Positions 61,139-64,000 of a DNA stretch of 64,000 nucleotides are shown one piece after another. The notes beneath the pieces are model-generated. The model did not search any database, was not told where the DNA came from, and saw nothing but the letters and a program-made list of their open reading frames with translations. The position numbers and the translations under genes are program-made. Each line of letters starts with the position of its first letter. Position 1 is the first letter of the stretch. The DNA is from Clostridiales bacterium VE202-21 (GTDB lineage Bacteria > Bacillota > Clostridia > Lachnospirales > Lachnospiraceae). The stretch is taken from assembly GCA_000509105.1 (NCBI GenBank), contig BAIF02000033.1, positions 1-64,000 of the forward strand. Reading direction: 5' to 3'.

Positions 61139-62128
61139 ATGAATGAGCAGTCAAATGTCCAAAAGAAAGAATCAGTCAATAAGTTTACAAGTACAAGCGA
61201 GTTTGGAGTCATAATCGCACTGGCATTATTATGTATTGCGATGTCATTTTTAAGCCCTTACTTTTTAAAAAGCTCTAATATTATAAACATTTTGTATCAG
61301 GTTTCCCAATATGCGATTCTGGCAATCGGCATGGGTTTTGTCATACTTACAGGCGGAATCGATCTGTCTGTCGGCTATACTGTGGGTATCTGCGGCTGTA
61401 TGCTGGCCAGCATGATCAGCAAGGGCGCCAATATGTGGCTGACGCTGATCACCGTGCTGCTGACGGGAATTATAATTGGCGCAGTAAATGGCGTACTGGT
61501 TACCTATATGAAGCTGGCCCCTTTTATTGTCACACTGGGAACAGGGAAGATCATGCAGGGGTTGATCTTATTAATCACGAACGGAATGCCGATCAGTGCG
61601 GATACCCCCCTGAACTGGCTGGGAAACGGAAAGGTAGGGCAGATCCCGGTCGCGGTTATTATCATGGCGCTGGTAATTATAATTGGAACAGTTTTTTCAA
61701 AATACACATTGTCCGGAAGGAATATTTATGCGGTTGGAAATAATGAGAGGTCAGCAAAGATTTCCGGGATCAGGGTGGAGCGCATAAAGGTACTTGTCTA
61801 TATCATTCAGGGATTTCTGGCAGCCTTATGCGGTATTATTGCGACCGGGAAGCTGAGAAGCGCAGACTCTCAGCTTGGAAACGGTTATGAGATGGATGTC
61901 ATTGCTGCCGTAGTGATTGGAGGCTTCAGCATGAGCGGAGGTGAAGGGAAAATCTGGAGCGTTATGGTAGGCGCAGCAATTATGGGGGTTCTGAAAAACG
62001 CCTTTGTATTATTGGGGCTGCCCTCATACTGGCAGACCGCGAGCATTGGGATCGTAATTATTATTGCGGTGTCAATTGATCCGGTAAAAGCATTTTTTAA
62101 ACAAAGGAAAATCAACAAAGGAAATTAA
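61139..62128 (+). CDS. Ribose-type ABC transporter permease (RbsC family)
   Basis: A 329-aa integral membrane permease with eight to ten hydrophobic segments. Family motifs are AIGMGFVILTGGIDLSVGYTVG, NGVLVTYMKLAPFIVTLGT, GRNIYAVGNNERSAKISGIR and AAVVIGGFSMSGGEGKIWS. GGGAGG precedes ATG 61139. It works with the binding protein and ATPase encoded next. The BPD_transp_2 family imports pentoses, galactose, autoinducers and other small molecules. Confidence 0.95.
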   Translation: MNEQSNVQKKESVNKFTSTSEFGVIIALALLCIAMSFLSPYFLKSSNIINILYQVSQYAILAIGMGFVILTGGIDLSVGYTVGICGCMLASMISKGANMWLTLITVLLTGIIIGAVNGVLVTYMKLAPFIVTLGTGKIMQGLILLITNGMPISADTPLNWLGNGKVGQIPVAVIIMALVIIIGTVFSKYTLSGRNIYAVGNNERSAKISGIRVERIKVLVYIIQGFLAALCGIIATGKLRSADSQLGNGYEMDVIAAVVIGGFSMSGGEGKIWSVMVGAAIMGVLKNAFVLLGLPSYWQTASIGIVIIIAVSIDPVKAFFKQRKINKGN

Positions 62129-62143
62129 AGGGAGGAAGTTTTT

Positions 62144-63247
62144 ATGAAGAAAAGAATGTTAGGATTCATTTTGAGTGCAGCTATGGTAATCTGCCTGTGT
62201 GCGGGATGCGGAGCAGATAAGGCGGCAGAGGGAAAGGACACTAAAACAGAGAAAACGGAAGAGACAAAGGAAGAGGCAAAGAAGGACGATGCAGAGGAAG
62301 AGGCAGGGGATGACAATATTCTGGACGATGTTGTTGTCGATACTTCCAGAATCACAGTAAAACCGGTGGAAAATACTTCCGGGGATGAGATAAAAATCGC
62401 AGCATTATGTGTTCCCTACGGGCCATTCTGGCTGGAGGTAGTAAACGGCATGGAATCTGCAAAGAAATTACTTGCCGATTACAATTGTACGGTAGATCTG
62501 ATACCCCTGGAATCTCTGGACGGCCAATTGTTCTATGATGCGATCCAGACCTGCATTGTAAAGGAATACGATGTTATCAGTACATTTGGCGTGTCTGATT
62601 CGATCTGTCCGATCGTGGATGAGGCAACGGATGCCGGCATCGCAGTCTATTTCTATAATTCCGATACGGCTCAGGAATGTTCAAGGGTAGCCTTTGTGGG
62701 ACAGGACTTATACGCAGCGGGACAGAAAGCGGCGGATCTGATGGCTGATATTCTCGGTGGAAAAGGTACCGTGGGTATTATAACGGGACTTTTTAGTGTT
62801 AACGCCCATGAACTGCGCAGAACGGGAAGCGAAGACCAGTTTAAAGAAAAATATCCGGACATCAAATTACTGGAAACAGTAGAATGCAGCGATAATGACC
62901 AGGTAGCCTATAATGTGGCAACAGATCTTCTGACAGGAAACCCGGATCTGAGCGGTATTATCTGTACTGCAAACGGCCAGATCGGAACAGCCCAGGCAAT
63001 CGAGGATCTGGGGCTGGAAGGGAAAGTAAAAATTGTCTGCTATGACTATATGGATGAAGTCATTGAATTCCTCAGAAAAGGTACAATCAATGCGACGATC
63101 AGCCAGGGTCCGTTTGACCAGGGAGCAAACCCGATTGTTTATGGCTACAATCAGGTAATTACAGGGAAACCGGAAGTGGCAGGAAATGTTTTCACTGCTT
63201 TAGATGTAATTACACCAGAGAACGTAAACGAATATTTTCCGGAGTAA
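62144..63247 (+). CDS. Ribose-type ABC substrate-binding lipoprotein
   Basis: A 367-aa periplasmic-binding-protein type 1 lipoprotein. Signal peptide with lipobox CLCAGCG (acyl-Cys22), then an unusually long Lys/Glu/Asp-rich linker (about residues 25-60). The RbsB-like fold (KIAALCVPYGPFWLEVVNGM, VSTFG-type CIVKEYDVISTFGVSDSICP, GIITGLFSVNAHELRRTGS, ICTANGQIGTAQAIEDLGL) follows. GGGAGG precedes the start. It lies between permease and ATPase genes. The ligand is unknown. Confidence 0.93.
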   Translation: MKKRMLGFILSAAMVICLCAGCGADKAAEGKDTKTEKTEETKEEAKKDDAEEEAGDDNILDDVVVDTSRITVKPVENTSGDEIKIAALCVPYGPFWLEVVNGMESAKKLLADYNCTVDLIPLESLDGQLFYDAIQTCIVKEYDVISTFGVSDSICPIVDEATDAGIAVYFYNSDTAQECSRVAFVGQDLYAAGQKAADLMADILGGKGTVGIITGLFSVNAHELRRTGSEDQFKEKYPDIKLLETVECSDNDQVAYNVATDLLTGNPDLSGIICTANGQIGTAQAIEDLGLEGKVKIVCYDYMDEVIEFLRKGTINATISQGPFDQGANPIVYGYNQVITGKPEVAGNVFTALDVITPENVNEYFPE

Positions 63248-63292
63248 ATAATATGGCAGGTGATAAGAATACTGAAAAGCTGGAGGAGTACA

Positions 63293-64000
63293 ATGGAGCA
63301 GAAAGCAATCTATAAAATTCAGAATATCTGCAAGTACTTTCCTGGTGTCAAGGCGTTGGATGACGTCAGTTTTGATATTATGGAGGGGGAGATCCATGCT
63401 ATAGTTGGAGAAAATGGGGCGGGCAAGTCTACACTGATGAATATCATGTCAGGAGTATACCAGCCTTCATCGGGCAGCCTGATATTTGAGGGGGAAGGCT
63501 TGGAACTGAAAAGTGTAAGCCACGCGCAGGACATAGGGATATCCATGATCCATCAGGAACTTTCACTGTCGCCGGCACTGGATATTGCCGAAAATATATT
63601 TGCAGGCAGGCTTCCCAAAGGCAAGGCCGGTTTCCTGAACATCCGGAAGCTGTATACCGAGACCGAAGGGGCGCTGAGAGAAGTCGGGCTGGATTATTTG
63701 AATGCCCGTACCCTTATCAGGGATATTAGTACATCCCAGCAACAGTTGGTGGAGATTGCAAAAGCGCTGGCACTGAAATCGAAATTGATTATAATGGATG
63801 AGCCCACGAGTTCTCTCACGGCCAGTGAGGCAGATTTTCTGGAAAAAATCATACGCGGGCTGAAAAAATCGGGGGTGACAATTCTCTATATTTCACACAA
63901 ACTCGATGAAATCATGAGGCTGGCTGATAAAATAACTGTACTCAGGGACGGACGCCATATCATTACAGATGACAAAAGCAGCATGACGATTGAAAAGATG
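63293..64000 (+). CDS. Ribose-type ABC transporter ATP-binding protein (RbsA/MglA), cut by the window end
   Basis: The first 236 residues of a normally about 500-aa double-ATPase are present. Walker A GENGAGKST is at residues 39-47, the Q-loop reads MIHQELSLSPALDIAENIF, the signature region is ISTSQQQLVEIAKAL, Walker B LIIMDEPTSSL and the H-loop YISHKLDEI. GGAGGAG precedes ATG 63293. The reading frame is open to base 64000, so the second ATPase half lies outside. This is the only sugar importer in the window with its own ATPase. Confidence 0.94.
   Translation, partial: MEQKAIYKIQNICKYFPGVKALDDVSFDIMEGEIHAIVGENGAGKSTLMNIMSGVYQPSSGSLIFEGEGLELKSVSHAQDIGISMIHQELSLSPALDIAENIFAGRLPKGKAGFLNIRKLYTETEGALREVGLDYLNARTLIRDISTSQQQLVEIAKALALKSKLIIMDEPTSSLTASEADFLEKIIRGLKKSGVTILYISHKLDEIMRLADKITVLRDGRHIITDDKSSMTIEKM

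Overview
The window looks like a chromosomal segment of a gut-type, spore-forming Firmicute of the Lachnospiraceae (Blautia / Clostridium cluster XIVa style). This is inferred from gene content: diaminopimelate made through DapL, glnA followed by an ANTAR regulator, a PdaB-type sporulation deacetylase, a DUF4317-like protein, PRD-type PTS regulators, and many sugar ABC importers with no ATPase of their own. No rRNA, phage, insertion sequence or CRISPR array was seen. There are two tRNA genes.

Layout. (1) 0.1-5.2 kb: a five-gene oligopeptide/dipeptide ABC importer, with truA overlapping its last gene. (2) 6-10 kb: exonuclease III, a His-rich CobW-type metal GTPase, a second and atypical CobW-like protein fused to a YcgQ/DUF1980-like domain, and a PfkB sugar kinase. 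(3) 10-12 kb: a C39-like peptidase set in a mosaic of direct and inverted repeats, including a roughly 284-bp imperfect palindrome. (4) 12-19.3 kb: SDR protein, TetR regulator, frameshifted pdaB-like gene, HPr-like protein without the phosphorylatable His, frameshifted glnA behind a promoter-attenuator, ANTAR regulator, dapF and dapL. (5) 19.4-19.7 kb: tRNA-Gln(CUG) and tRNA-Pro(CGG).

(6) 19.7-42.6 kb: visibly AT-richer than its surroundings and starting with gene debris (a broken toxin-antitoxin pair, a split signal peptide, a HAD fragment). It carries two PTS-centred catabolic modules. Module A (20.9-33.4 kb) has a PRD regulator, two 2-hydroxyacid dehydrogenases, a 3-hydroxyisobutyrate-dehydrogenase-type enzyme, a class II aldolase, an unusual glycyl radical enzyme with its activase, and an ascorbate-type EIIA/EIIC/EIIB. 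Module B (33.5-41.2 kb) is divergent: galactitol-type EIIC, a NagA-like deacetylase and EIIA on one strand; a PRD regulator, EIIB and a private HPr and enzyme I on the other. A truncated DUF4317 gene follows.

(7) 42.8-52 kb: rhamnulokinase-like kinase, fuculose-phosphate-type aldolase, ABC sugar importer, ROK and AraC regulators, and a UroD-fold protein. (8) 52.3-59.6 kb: LacI regulator, ABC importer, a decayed GH65 disaccharide phosphorylase and beta-phosphoglucomutase. (9) 59.8-64 kb: a UroD/MtaA-family protein with a ribose-type ABC importer that runs off the window.

The best candidate for an undescribed system is module A. Its glycyl radical enzyme carries VCCSF where dehydratases have GCVE, so the catalytic Glu is missing and a double Cys is present. 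Module B, a PTS with its own EI and HPr split over two divergent operons, is the second. At least four otherwise intact genes carry single-base frameshifts (glnA, pdaB-like, glycyl radical enzyme, EIIC). One permease has a stop at codon 2, and GH65 is decayed across its catalytic centre. Some of these may be sequence errors, and each is noted.
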